A stretch of 64,000 nt of DNA, taken from contig NZ_PUDR01000008.1 of assembly GCF_003012935.1 (NCBI RefSeq), positions 62,001 through 126,000 on the forward strand, written 5' to 3'. Every line of letters starts with the position of its first letter. The first letter of the stretch is position 1. Made by a program: the position numbers and the translations under genes. This document shows positions 19,039 through 26,385 of the stretch, piece by piece. Source of the DNA: Pannonibacter carbonis (GTDB lineage: Bacteria; Pseudomonadota; Alphaproteobacteria; Rhizobiales; Stappiaceae). The notes beneath the pieces were generated by a model that saw only the letters and a list, made by a program, of their open reading frames with translations, was not told the DNA's origin and searched no databases.

Positions 19039-19242
19039 TCAGTCTTCCAGCTTGCGGGCCTCGTCGGCCAGCATGATCGGAATGCCATCGCGGATCGGAT
19101 AGGCCAGCTTGGCAACGCGCGAGATCAGTTCCTGCCGCGCAACATCATATTCAAGCGTCGTCTTGGTTACCGGGCAAACCAGCAGTTCCAGCATCTTGCG
19201 GTCAATCCTGCGGTCGCCGGGGCGCGGAGTGTCGTCGGTCAT
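19039..19242 (-). CDS. Trm112 family protein
   Basis: 67 residues. [15 protein letters not shown] and the C-terminal [20 protein letters not shown] are diagnostic of bacterial Trm112-like (YcaR) proteins, which in eukaryotes and archaea activate methyltransferases. The bacterial role is poorly defined. Only one cysteine of the usual zinc ligands remains (residue 23). The ATG at 19242 gives the family N-terminus. It lies 19 bases after the LON-domain gene on the same strand. Confidence 0.9.
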   Translation of the reverse strand: MTDDTPRPGDRRIDRKMLELLVCPVTKTTLEYDVARQELISRVAKLAYPIRDGIPIMLADEARKLED

Positions 19243-19261
19243 CGTCGTTTCCTTGATGCGT

Positions 19262-19939
19262 TTATTGCAGTGTCGAGCCGCCGTCATTGCCCGCCGCGCG
19301 GGCCAGGTCAATCTCCGTGATGGCAACTAGCGTCTCGGCGCGTGTCTTCAGGTCCTTGGCTTCCAGCATTGCCTGCTTTTCGGCAGCTCCATAGGGGCTC
19401 ATCATGCACAGGGCATTGACGAGCACCTCTGTCTCGGCGTTGTCGACACTGTCCCAGTCAGCGTCCATGCCATGGGCGTCGAGATAGGCGCGGAACGCCT
19501 TCAGCAGTCCGGCGCGATCGACCTCGGCTTCGCCAGTGCCCTGCATCAGATCACTCGCGTAAGGGGTGAAGTCCACTGCGGCCTGGCGGAACGGCGTGAT
19601 GGTGTCGAGTTCCGACGTGAAACTGAACCGGGCAACGCCCTGGAGCGAGATCAGATAGCGTCCGTCGCCGCTTTCCTGGAAGCTGGTGATCCGGCCAGCG
19701 CAGCCAACGCGCGCCAGGGCAGGCTTTCTTGCGTCATCCGCCTGACCGATTGCGGGCTGGATCATGCCGATCAACCGCTGCCCGGCGAGCGCTGCATCCA
19801 CCATGGCAAGATAGCGTGGCTCGAAGATATTCAGCGGCAGCTGGGTGCGCGGGAGCAGAAGGGCTCCCGTCAGCGGAAACACGGGCAACGTCGCCGGAAG
19901 GTCATCGATGGTGCGGTAGTGCGCATTCCCGGCCTGCAT
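19262..19939 (-). CDS. LON peptidase N-terminal substrate-binding domain protein
   Basis: 225 residues made only of the LON N-domain: [34 protein letters not shown], then RLIGMIQP and [23 protein letters not shown]. There is no AAA or protease domain, so it is a stand-alone protein of the YjgN/LON-substrate-binding type, role unknown. AAGGA lies seven bases before the ATG at 19939. With cnoX-like thioredoxin upstream and Trm112 downstream on the same strand, this is a common alphaproteobacterial trio. Confidence 0.88.
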   Translation of the reverse strand: MQAGNAHYRTIDDLPATLPVFPLTGALLLPRTQLPLNIFEPRYLAMVDAALAGQRLIGMIQPAIGQADDARKPALARVGCAGRITSFQESGDGRYLISLQGVARFSFTSELDTITPFRQAAVDFTPYASDLMQGTGEAEVDRAGLLKAFRAYLDAHGMDADWDSVDNAETEVLVNALCMMSPYGAAEKQAMLEAKDLKTRAETLVAITEIDLARAAGNDGGSTLQ

Positions 19940-20000
19940 ATCCTGATCCTTGAAAACGGGGCCTGCGGTCCGGCCAGTCCGGTCCGCAGGCCTTATACGC

Positions 20001-20975
20001 TCAGGAGAACAGAACGGACGACAGTTTCCGCCGGCCATAGTTGGTCGCCGGATCCTTCGCGCCCCAGGCCTCGAAGAACTGCAAAAGCTGCTTGCGCGCG
20101 CCATCCTCATTCCAGTCGCGGCCACGGCGGACGATCTCGATCAGATGATCGACAGCGCCCTGATGATCCGCGCGGGCGGCAAGGCCAAGGGCGAGATCGA
20201 ACCGGGCCTGGTGGTCAGCCGGGTCTGCGGCGATGCGGGCCTCCAGTTCGGCAAGATCTCCAAGGGACTCCGCCTGTTCGGCAAGCGCAAGAGCGGCCAG
20301 GGCTGCGGTGTAGTGTGCATCCTTGCGGCCGGCCTCCGGAACCATGTCGAGCGCCTGGCGGGCGCGGTCGAGGTCACCGGCTCCAAGATAGCAGCGGGCG
20401 AGACCAGCGAGGGCGCGGACATTCTCCTGGTCGATCTGCAGCGCCGCCCCGAACATCTGGGCTGCCTGGCCATAGTCCTTGGCCTCCAGCAGGGCGTCGC
20501 CCTCCACCAGAAGGTCATCGGGTCCACCAGCCGGTGCCGGTCCGCCCAGGCGTTCGATGAAGGCCTTGATCTGGCTTTCGGGCTGTGCGCCCATGAAGCC
20601 GTCGACCGGTTGTCCGTTCTTGAAGGCGATGACGGCCGGAATGGACTGGATGCCGAGTTGGCCTGCCACTTCCGGGTGGTCGTCGATGTTCATCTTGGCC
20701 AGCTTGACGGTGCCCTTGGCGGCTTTGACGGCACCTTCAATCACCGGGGTCAGCTGACGGCACGGGCCACACCAGGGCGCCCAGAAATCGACGAGGACCG
20801 GCTGATGCCGCGAGGCTTCCAGAACATCCCGGGCGAAGGATGCGGTGGTCACGTCCTTGATCAGGTCATCGCCGCCGGCCGGCGCCGGACTGGCTGCCGG
20901 TTTTGCGCCGCCGCCAAAGCTGCCGCCGAATCCGCCGCCAATCTGGCCGCCCATGGAATAGCTACCCGTGCTCAT
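20001..20975 (-). CDS. Thioredoxin-TPR fusion protein (CnoX/YbbN type)
   Basis: 324 residues: a flexible Gly/Ala/Pro-rich leader (1-40), a thioredoxin domain with active site WCGPC (68-72), then a TPR-like region (about 165-320) with FGAALQIDQENVRALAGLARCYLGAGDLDRA. This is the architecture of CnoX, a chaperedoxin that protects stressed proteins and hands them to GroEL or DnaK. The CGPC pair is intact, unlike E. coli CnoX, which has lost redox activity. The start at 20975 was taken over an ATG 42 bases upstream because the upstream residues are not conserved-looking. Confidence 0.88.
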   Translation of the reverse strand: MSTGSYSMGGQIGGGFGGSFGGGAKPAASPAPAGGDDLIKDVTTASFARDVLEASRHQPVLVDFWAPWCGPCRQLTPVIEGAVKAAKGTVKLAKMNIDDHPEVAGQLGIQSIPAVIAFKNGQPVDGFMGAQPESQIKAFIERLGGPAPAGGPDDLLVEGDALLEAKDYGQAAQMFGAALQIDQENVRALAGLARCYLGAGDLDRARQALDMVPEAGRKDAHYTAALAALALAEQAESLGDLAELEARIAADPADHQARFDLALGLAARADHQGAVDHLIEIVRRGRDWNEDGARKQLLQFFEAWGAKDPATNYGRRKLSSVLFS

Positions 20976-21093
20976 GTGTCCTGGCCCCTTGAAGTGCCGG
21001 CCGTTCGACGCGGCCACAATGCCTTTGCAGCAGCGGGCGCCATTCGCCCTTGCCGCGATTTGTCGTCCATAACATGGACGTTGACCACGTGAA

Positions 21094-21612
21094 TTACAAA
21101 CCCTGCGCTTTTGCCTCTTCCGTCACCGCAATCACCAGCGGCGCGTGGCCGCAGCCCCTGGCAAAGGTCATCAGCCCATCGCGCGAGATCGTGGTGGTGG
21201 CGTCATTGGACAATGGATGGAAATTCAGCACATCGTGCTGCATCATCGCTGCGTCAAACACCACCGTCAGTTCCTGTCCGGTGTCATTGATCAGACCGAA
21301 GGGCGTAACCGAACCCGGAATGACGCCGAGATACTGCATCATCTGCTCCGGCGAGCCGAACGAGACGCGGCCGGATCCACTGATCAGATTGTGCACCTGT
21401 TTCAGGTCGACGGTCGCATCGTGCAGCACGACGATCAGGAACAGCTTGCCCTTCTTGTCCTTGACGAAAAGGTTGCGGGTATGGGCGCCGGGGATCATTG
21501 CATGGATGTCCGCGCCTTCCGCGACTGTGAACACCGGGCGATGGTCGACGGTGGTCGTCTGGATGCCGTGCCTGTCGAAAAATGCCATCAGATCGTCGCG
21601 GGTTGCCGGCAT
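21094..21612 (-). CDS. Prolyl-tRNA deacylase-like protein (ProX/PrdX, YbaK fold)
   Basis: 172 residues of the YbaK/ProRS-editing fold. HTRNLFVKDKKGKLFLIVVLHDATVDLK and LGVIPGSVTPFGLINDTG are typical of ProX-type free-standing deacylases that hydrolyse Ala-tRNA(Pro). The lysine in FVKDKK is the probable catalytic one. It likely belongs to the same minus-strand group as the thioredoxin gene, 118 bases downstream. Confidence 0.9.
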   Translation of the reverse strand: MPATRDDLMAFFDRHGIQTTTVDHRPVFTVAEGADIHAMIPGAHTRNLFVKDKKGKLFLIVVLHDATVDLKQVHNLISGSGRVSFGSPEQMMQYLGVIPGSVTPFGLINDTGQELTVVFDAAMMQHDVLNFHPLSNDATTTISRDGLMTFARGCGHAPLVIAVTEEAKAQGL

Positions 21613-21903
21613 CAGGGTCTCCAGAATTGCGCCGGATTTCGTCGGCGGGTTGAGATTGTCGCTGTTCTAGCCGATGCGCCTTGCAGGGCTCAAGGCTCGG
21701 CGCGACGCCAAACAATGTGCAAGCGGCGTCCCGCAAGGAGGGGCAGCGGTCATCGGTAGAAGCCGGCAAGCCTCTGTCCACAGGTCGTCCACAGGGGCGC
21801 GGAAGCACTGAAAATGCCGCAAAAAACCCTGTTGCAATCTGAACCGGCTTGGTTCATATACAGCCCACCTCGACGGCGGGCAGCAATGTCGGTGCCGGAA
21901 AAT

Positions 21904-21978
21904 GCGGGTGTAGCTCAGGGGTAGAGCACAACCTTGCCAAGGTTGGGGTCGAGGGTTCAAATCCCTTCGCCCGCTCCA
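21904..21978 (+). tRNA. tRNA-Gly (anticodon GCC), copy 1
   Basis: 75 bases with acceptor GCGGGTG / CGCCCGC, D arm GCTC-AGGGGTA-GAGC, anticodon stem and loop CAACC-TTGCCAA-GGTTG, T arm AGGG-TTCAAAT-CCCT, and an encoded CCA. Anticodon GCC reads glycine codons GGC and GGU. Confidence 0.97.
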
Positions 21979-22067
21979 TTCTCTCTCGGTAACTGATCTG
22001 CGATCAGGAATTCGGTTGAGTTGGGTGGTTTCGAGGTTGCCGCCGGTTACCCACCGGTGGTCAGGAT

Positions 22068-22142
22068 GCGGGTGTAGCTCAGGGGTAGAGCACAACCTTG
22101 CCAAGGTTGGGGTCGAGGGTTCAAATCCCTTCGCCCGCTCCA
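22068..22142 (+). tRNA. tRNA-Gly (anticodon GCC), copy 2
   Basis: Identical over all 75 bases to the copy 164 bases upstream. The two are probably cotranscribed and end at the hairpin terminator 27 bases downstream. Confidence 0.97.
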
Positions 22143-22168
22143 TTTTCTCGCAAGTCGAGAGCAACAAC

Positions 22169-22192
22169 AAAGCCACCGCAAGGTGGCTTTTT
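22169..22192 (+). terminator. Rho-independent terminator of the tRNA-Gly pair
   Basis: A 9-base perfect stem AAAGCCACC / GGTGGCTTT with a GCAA tetraloop, followed by a T tract (TTTTTGCTTTT). Confidence 0.92.
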
Positions 22193-22225
22193 GCTTTTCA
22201 GGGGCCTTGTCCTCGCTGCGGCCGC

Positions 22226-22843
22226 TCACGCCACCCGCCAGCGGCCACGCCACACCAGCCAGGCCTCGACAGCCACCAGATTGATCAGCCAGCTGCCCCA
22301 TGCCGTGACATTGTACGTCTCGAGCGGGGTCTGGCCGGCTACGATCAGCGGAATCATCATGATGCGCAGGGTCACGGCGGCGAAGGTCAGTGCTGCCGAG
22401 CGCAACATCCAGATCTGATGCTCGGCGAAACGCCCCTGCAGCGCACGGATGAGGCCCATGCCGGTCGTTCCGACCCAGAGCAGGGCAAGCGTGAAGAAAC
22501 CGGCCGCCGTCCACGAGGATCCCTGATAGCCTGGCAGCATGGCCAGGGAGCCGATGGCGGCCAGCAAGATCGACAGGACATAGAGGCGGCCTGCCCAGCG
22601 GTGCAGGCCGGGCCGGCGGCGCGAACCCTTCCAGAATTGAAACGGCACCAGCGCCAGGGCCAGCGGCCCGAAGACGAGATGTGCAAACAGGGGCAGGCTA
22701 TAGCCCTGCGTGTAGTGCACAAGATGCGCCATCACCTGTTCGAAGGGCGCGACCAGCCCGCGCCAGGACGCAACGGCAACCAACAGGCATGAGATGCTCA
22801 TGGCAATGAACCACGGATTGCGGGTTTGCGGCTGTCCAGACAT
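22226..22843 (-). CDS. DUF2306 family membrane protein
   Basis: 205 residues with about six hydrophobic helices. HRWAGRLYVLSILLAAIGSL and FAEHQIWMLRSAALTFAAVTLRI match the DUF2306 family, predicted heme- or redox-linked membrane proteins without proven function. Its start is 82 bases from the divergent TetR gene. Two operator-like palindromes in this spacer suggest that TetR represses both genes. Confidence 0.87.
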   Translation of the reverse strand: MSGQPQTRNPWFIAMSISCLLVAVASWRGLVAPFEQVMAHLVHYTQGYSLPLFAHLVFGPLALALVPFQFWKGSRRRPGLHRWAGRLYVLSILLAAIGSLAMLPGYQGSSWTAAGFFTLALLWVGTTGMGLIRALQGRFAEHQIWMLRSAALTFAAVTLRIMMIPLIVAGQTPLETYNVTAWGSWLINLVAVEAWLVWRGRWRVA

Positions 22844-22852
22844 GTCTCCCTC

Positions 22853-22867
22853 CTTGACAGTGTAAAG
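22853..22867. promoter_or_regulatory. Operator-like palindrome, site 1 (imperfect)
   Basis: CTTGACA-G-TGTAAAG has 6 of 7 symmetric arm pairs. It lies 10 bases upstream of the DUF2306 gene start and matches site 2, 38 bases away centre to centre. Confidence 0.6.
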
Positions 22868-22890
22868 TTTAGACAGGTTTGAGGGGCTTT

Positions 22891-22905
22891 CTTGACACTG
22901 TCAAG
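22891..22905. promoter_or_regulatory. Operator-like palindrome, site 2 (perfect)
   Basis: CTTGACA-C-TGTCAAG is a perfect 7-base dyad in the spacer between the divergent DUF2306 and TetR genes. It contains a TTGACA -35-like hexamer followed 16 bases later by CATACT (22914-22919), a plausible promoter for the TetR gene. A repressor bound here would cover the -35 element. Confidence 0.65.
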
Positions 22906-22925
22906 ATCCGGAACATACTCGTCGC

Positions 22926-23558
22926 ATGTCAGAAACACCGAAACCTGCCGATTCCCTGTCCGGACCGGTACGTCCGCATCATCACGGCAATCTGCGCCAG
23001 GCGCTGATCACGGCCTCCATTCAGTTGCTCGACGCAGAAGGGGCCTCAGGGCTGACCTTGCGCAAGGCGGCAGCGAGGGCGGGCGTGTCGCACGCTGCGC
23101 CGGCGCATCACTTTGCCGGCCTGCCGGATTTGCTGACAGCAGTTGCGACCGAGGCATTCGCCCTGTTCACCGGGGCGATGCGTGAGGCCCGCCAGGGTGC
23201 AGGTGATGATCCGACGGCACGGCTGGAGGGCATATGCCGGGGCTACATCCGCTTCGCCAATGACCATGCCGGCCTGTTTCACGTCATGTTTCTGGCTGCT
23301 GACGTGGATCGGTCCAATCCGACTTTCCTGTCGACGTCTGAAACGGCCTATGCCGAACTCCGGCTTGCCTGCCTGCCGTTTTCCCGGCAGGCGCCCGACC
23401 CGGACCAGCAACTCGAAATCGCGGTCTGGTCGCTGGTGCATGGTTATGCGGTGCTCGGATTTGGCGCATGTGATCCGAAAGGATTTACGCCAACACCCCG
23501 TCCGGACTTCAACGGCCTGTTGCGCCGGCTGGTCCTGCCAGCAGGAGCGGCGGATTGA
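22926..23558 (+). CDS. TetR/AcrR family transcriptional regulator
   Basis: 210 residues. The helix-turn-helix region spans about residues 22-68 (LRQALITASIQLLDAEGASGLTLRKAAARAGVS and then HHFAGLPDLL), and the C-terminal part looks like a TetR_C_33-type ligand domain. It is divergent from the DUF2306 gene and probably autoregulated through the two palindromes upstream. There is no ribosome binding site before the ATG, and the predicted -10 is only 6 bases away, so its transcript may be leaderless. Confidence 0.9.
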   Translation: MSETPKPADSLSGPVRPHHHGNLRQALITASIQLLDAEGASGLTLRKAAARAGVSHAAPAHHFAGLPDLLTAVATEAFALFTGAMREARQGAGDDPTARLEGICRGYIRFANDHAGLFHVMFLAADVDRSNPTFLSTSETAYAELRLACLPFSRQAPDPDQQLEIAVWSLVHGYAVLGFGACDPKGFTPTPRPDFNGLLRRLVLPAGAAD

Positions 23559-23652
23559 TCCTGCGCAAGGCCGCCCCGGATTGCCCGGCGTAGGCTCTTG
23601 TTGCGTGAGACTGTCGCGCGGTTCCGTTCCATCCGGCTTGGAGGCTATCCCG

Positions 23653-23973
23653 ATGCGCTGGTTTCTCGTGCTTTGCCTTGCTGCGGCGGTTCTGATGCCC
23701 GCCGGGCCGTCTCTATCGGCCCAAGGAGACGCGGGGGCTGGTGAGCACCTTGCGCAGCAATGGTGCGCTGCCTGTCATGTCGTCTCGGAAAATCAGGCAA
23801 ATGCGGCAACGATCGGGGTTCCGTCCTTCTTCGACATCGCCGCCAATCCGGACATGACTGAAGCCAAGATCGCGACATTTCTCGCCGATCCGCATCCGAA
23901 GATGCCGGACATGGGTCTTTCCAATCCACAGATCCGGGACCTTGCGGCCTATATCGTCTCGCTCGGGCGCTAG
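23653..23973 (+). CDS. Small exported c-type cytochrome
   Basis: 106 residues with an N-terminal signal peptide (1-23) and one heme-binding CAACH motif (Cys38, Cys41, His42). Met84 and Met87 in HPKMPDMG are candidate axial ligands. It is a class I cytochrome c acting in the periplasm; its redox partners cannot be read here. GGAGG lies eight bases before the ATG at 23653. Longer readings of this frame cross the TetR gene and are not real. Confidence 0.9.
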   Translation: MRWFLVLCLAAAVLMPAGPSLSAQGDAGAGEHLAQQWCAACHVVSENQANAATIGVPSFFDIAANPDMTEAKIATFLADPHPKMPDMGLSNPQIRDLAAYIVSLGR

Positions 23974-24101
23974 GATCAGGCGGGTCGTCAGCGTGGCCGA
24001 TCAGTCACACCCTTCCGAAATTGACAATCCGGTAACCAGTCGGTTGCAATTGGAGGTATAAGCTGCAGGAACGTTGTTTCCCCAGAATCGGACCCGACAA
24101 G

Positions 24102-24890
24102 ATGCTCCTGTATCGCTCGATCGCACTCGGCTCCATTGCAGCCCTCTCGTTGACCGCCGCGTCCGCCCTTGCGCAGGACGAGATGCCAATGCCGCAGAAA
24201 CAGTATGTGCTGGATCTGGGCGCTGGCGTCTTGGTCAAGCCGCGTTACGACGGCTCTGATTCCTATCTCTTTTCTCCGATGCCGATCATTGCGGTCGGTC
24301 GCTTCTACATCCCGGGCCTAGGCCAGGTGGCGGACGGCAAGAAGGAGACGGGCGTATTCTTCTTCCCGTCCCTGAATTTCGTCGGCGAGCGCAAGCCGTC
24401 GGATGACAAGGACCTGCGCGGTACGCGCAAGATCAACTGGGCATTTGAAGCAGGCCTCGGGGCTGGCTTCCAGGGCGAGAATTTCCGCGTCTTTGCCGAG
24501 GTGCGTCAGGGCTTCAACGGCCACAAGGGACAGGTCGGCCAGGTCGGTGCCGATCTGATCACGCGTCCGATGGACCGTCTGGAGTGGAGCATCGGCCCGC
24601 GCGTCGGCTTCGCCTCGTCCAAGTACATGAACACCTATTTCAGCGTCTCGGCGGCAGAATCAGCCGCCAGCGGTCTGTCCCAGTTCAAGGCGGGCGGCGG
24701 CTTCAAGAGCGTCGGTGTCGAGACGCGCTTCAGCTACGATCTGAACGACCAGGTCAAGCTGCATCTTCAAGGTGGTTATGACCGGCTGATCGGCGATGCC
24801 GGCAAGAGCCCGCTGGTCAAGGTCGGCAGCAAGAACCAGTTCAACATCGGCACCGGCGTGACCTACCGGTTCTCGTTCGACGTATTCTGA
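24102..24890 (+). CDS. MipA/OmpV family outer-membrane protein
   Basis: 262 residues with a signal peptide (1-24, cleavage after ALA) and a beta-barrel pattern ending in the aromatic residues of SFDVF, as outer-membrane proteins do. The sequence VLDLGAGVLVKPRYDGSDSYLFSPMPIIAVGRFY is typical of MipA/OmpV. Members scaffold murein enzymes or act as porin-like proteins; the role here is unknown. It is a single gene, followed by a hairpin at 24920. Confidence 0.88.
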   Translation: MLLYRSIALGSIAALSLTAASALAQDEMPMPQKQYVLDLGAGVLVKPRYDGSDSYLFSPMPIIAVGRFYIPGLGQVADGKKETGVFFFPSLNFVGERKPSDDKDLRGTRKINWAFEAGLGAGFQGENFRVFAEVRQGFNGHKGQVGQVGADLITRPMDRLEWSIGPRVGFASSKYMNTYFSVSAAESAASGLSQFKAGGGFKSVGVETRFSYDLNDQVKLHLQGGYDRLIGDAGKSPLVKVGSKNQFNIGTGVTYRFSFDVF

Positions 24891-24919
24891 TAGACGCGAT
24901 TCGAAAGACCCTTTGAAAG

Positions 24920-24937
24920 GCCGGACATCTGTCCGGC
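24920..24937. terminator. Hairpin downstream of the MipA/OmpV gene
   Basis: GCCGGACA-TC-TGTCCGGC, a perfect 8-base stem 29 bases after the stop. The T tract is short (TTG), so efficiency is uncertain. Confidence 0.6.
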
Positions 24938-24970
24938 TTGAGTCTGATGTCAAACCTTGACCTCTCCGAA

Positions 24971-25098
24971 GTCATCCCGGCCAAGCGCAGCGCCGAGCCG
25001 GGACCGGAGAGCCGTGGCCTCTATCTTTCAATGAGTTACCACAGGAGAGACCTTGGCTCTCCGGTCCCGGATCTCCGCTTCGCTGCGTTCGGGATGAC
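24971..25098. repeat. Dispersed intergenic inverted-repeat element (GTCATCCCGG type)
   Basis: The two ends (GTCATCCCGGCCAAGCGCAG and CGCTGCGTTCGGGATGAC) pair with each other, and inner parts such as CCGGAGAGCC / GGCTCTCCGG also pair, giving a long imperfect hairpin of about 128 bases. It is non-coding and resembles the element at 39315-39500. Confidence 0.75.
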
Positions 25099-25123
25099 GA
25101 TAGAGGGCTTGTCAGCAGTCTGA

Positions 25124-25148
25124 GGCCGGGCCAAGTGCCCGGCCTTTT
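25124..25148 (+). terminator. Hairpin terminator before the pentapeptide gene end
   Basis: GGCCGGGC-CAAGT-GCCCGGCC, an 8-base perfect stem followed by TTTT on the plus strand. It lies between the convergent MipA and pentapeptide-repeat genes. Confidence 0.75.
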
Positions 25149-25152
25149 GTAT

Positions 25153-26013
25153 TCAGCTGCAAGGCTTCAGGTTTATGCCCTTGGGCAAGCGGGTTGCCGC
25201 GTCGCCGCAGGCATTGATGATGCGGTCCTGCGACAGGCCGCGGACCGTGCTGAGATCCGCGCCGGGCAGGCGTGTGTTGCGCAACAGCGCATCGGTCATG
25301 TTGGCATTGCCGAAATCCGCACCGGTCATGTCTGCACTGCTCAGGCGAACACCGGTCAGATCCGCCCCGCGAAACGAGGTGCCCCTGGCGATGAGCCGGT
25401 CGAGGTCCGCTTGCATCAGGCGTGCACCTGAAAAGTCTGCACCACTCACGTCCGCCCGTTCCAGGTCGACACCATCCATTTTGGCGTTGCTGAAGTTTGC
25501 TCCCATGGCGCCAGCCCGGATCAGGGAGGCGTTGCGCAGGTCCGAGGCGGTGAAGTCCGCGCCTTCCAGCCGTGTCTCGTTGAGATCGGCGTCCCTCAGG
25601 TCCGCGTTGCCGAACCGCGCGCGGGTCAGGTTCGCCTTCTCCATGTCGACACCGCGCATTGAAGCACCGGTCAGATCGGCCTCGACAAGCGTGGCACGTT
25701 CCAGCTCGGTACGGCGCAAGTCCGCGCGGGACAGCAGCGCACCGGAGAGGTCCGCCTCTTTCAGGTCAGCTTCCCGAAGATTTGTGCCCTTCAGGTCGAA
25801 ACCCGCCATTTGCAGCCCGCGCAAGGTCGTCAGCCGCAGGTCGCAGGACGGGCAGCCCTGGTTGCGAACCAGGTCTGCGACCGGATCCTGCGCTTGCGCC
25901 GCGCCGGTTCCGAGGCCGATCAGCAGCAGGGCGGCGCCGATGCTCCCTTTAACGAGCGCAAGAAACACAGGGGTGCCGGTGACGATTGGATGGGAGGGGC
26001 GATCCGCTACCAT
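25153..26013 (-). CDS. Exported pentapeptide-repeat protein
   Basis: 286 residues. An N-terminal hydrophobic segment (about 20-42, ending AAQAQD) looks like a signal peptide. Then CPSCDLR, and about 40 consecutive A(D/N)LXX-type repeats (ADLKEADLSGALLSRADL) that fold as a right-handed quadrilateral beta helix. Function is unknown; the intracellular DNA-mimic role known for QnrB and MfpA would not fit an exported protein. AAGGAG lies seven bases before the ATG at 26013, which decides the start. Two cysteines in CPSC and two more near the end could form disulphides. Confidence 0.9.
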   Translation of the reverse strand: MVADRPSHPIVTGTPVFLALVKGSIGAALLLIGLGTGAAQAQDPVADLVRNQGCPSCDLRLTTLRGLQMAGFDLKGTNLREADLKEADLSGALLSRADLRRTELERATLVEADLTGASMRGVDMEKANLTRARFGNADLRDADLNETRLEGADFTASDLRNASLIRAGAMGANFSNAKMDGVDLERADVSGADFSGARLMQADLDRLIARGTSFRGADLTGVRLSSADMTGADFGNANMTDALLRNTRLPGADLSTVRGLSQDRIINACGDAATRLPKGINLKPCS

Positions 26014-26127
26014 GGGGGGTCTCCTTGTGCTCAACGATATCTAGACCTTTGCCTGGCAACTGCAAGGCGCAATCGGACGCGGGTGGCGCGGAAGGTCTGA
26101 ACGGGCGGCGGGGAGAGGAAAAGCGGC

Positions 26128-26169
26128 ACGGAAGAAAGTGGCGGGGTCGCAGGTGCCACTTTCTTCCGT
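26128..26169 (-). terminator. Long perfect hairpin between patatin and pentapeptide genes
   Basis: A 15-base perfect stem (26128-26142 with 26155-26169, ACGGAAGAAAGTGGC and its complement) closes a 12-base loop. On the minus strand it is followed by GCCGCTTTTCC, a weak T tract. It would end transcription of the bdhA-patatin operon, although it lies 217 bases after that operon's last stop. Confidence 0.6.
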
Positions 26170-26385
26170 CCAAAAGCGCTGACGACGCACAACCTGACAA
26201 TCAGCATGTTCAAACTAGGGCAAATGTATTGCCAAATGGTTTTCGATGTATTTTTTGTTTTGTTTCAGTTGCGCTGATCGAATTAATGTATTCGAAAGTA
26301 TATGTTGTTGCGTGGTCGCGTTATGCATCGCATTCTGCAAAATCGAAGTTAATTGCTGTTAACTGCATGCTGTTAGGGAGATTGC
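26170..26385. other. AT-rich non-coding spacer
   Basis: 216 bases without a convincing gene on either strand. From about 26210 it is unusually AT-rich for this chromosome and contains runs such as TATTTTTTGTTTTG. A plus-strand reading that crosses it lacks codon bias and family features. I see no insertion sequence ends. Confidence 0.6.

Noticed and set aside
21667-22514. Minus-strand readings containing MERAKGFEPSTPTLARLCS across the tRNA-Gly genes
   Set aside because: This string is a well-known artefact of translating tRNA genes antisense.
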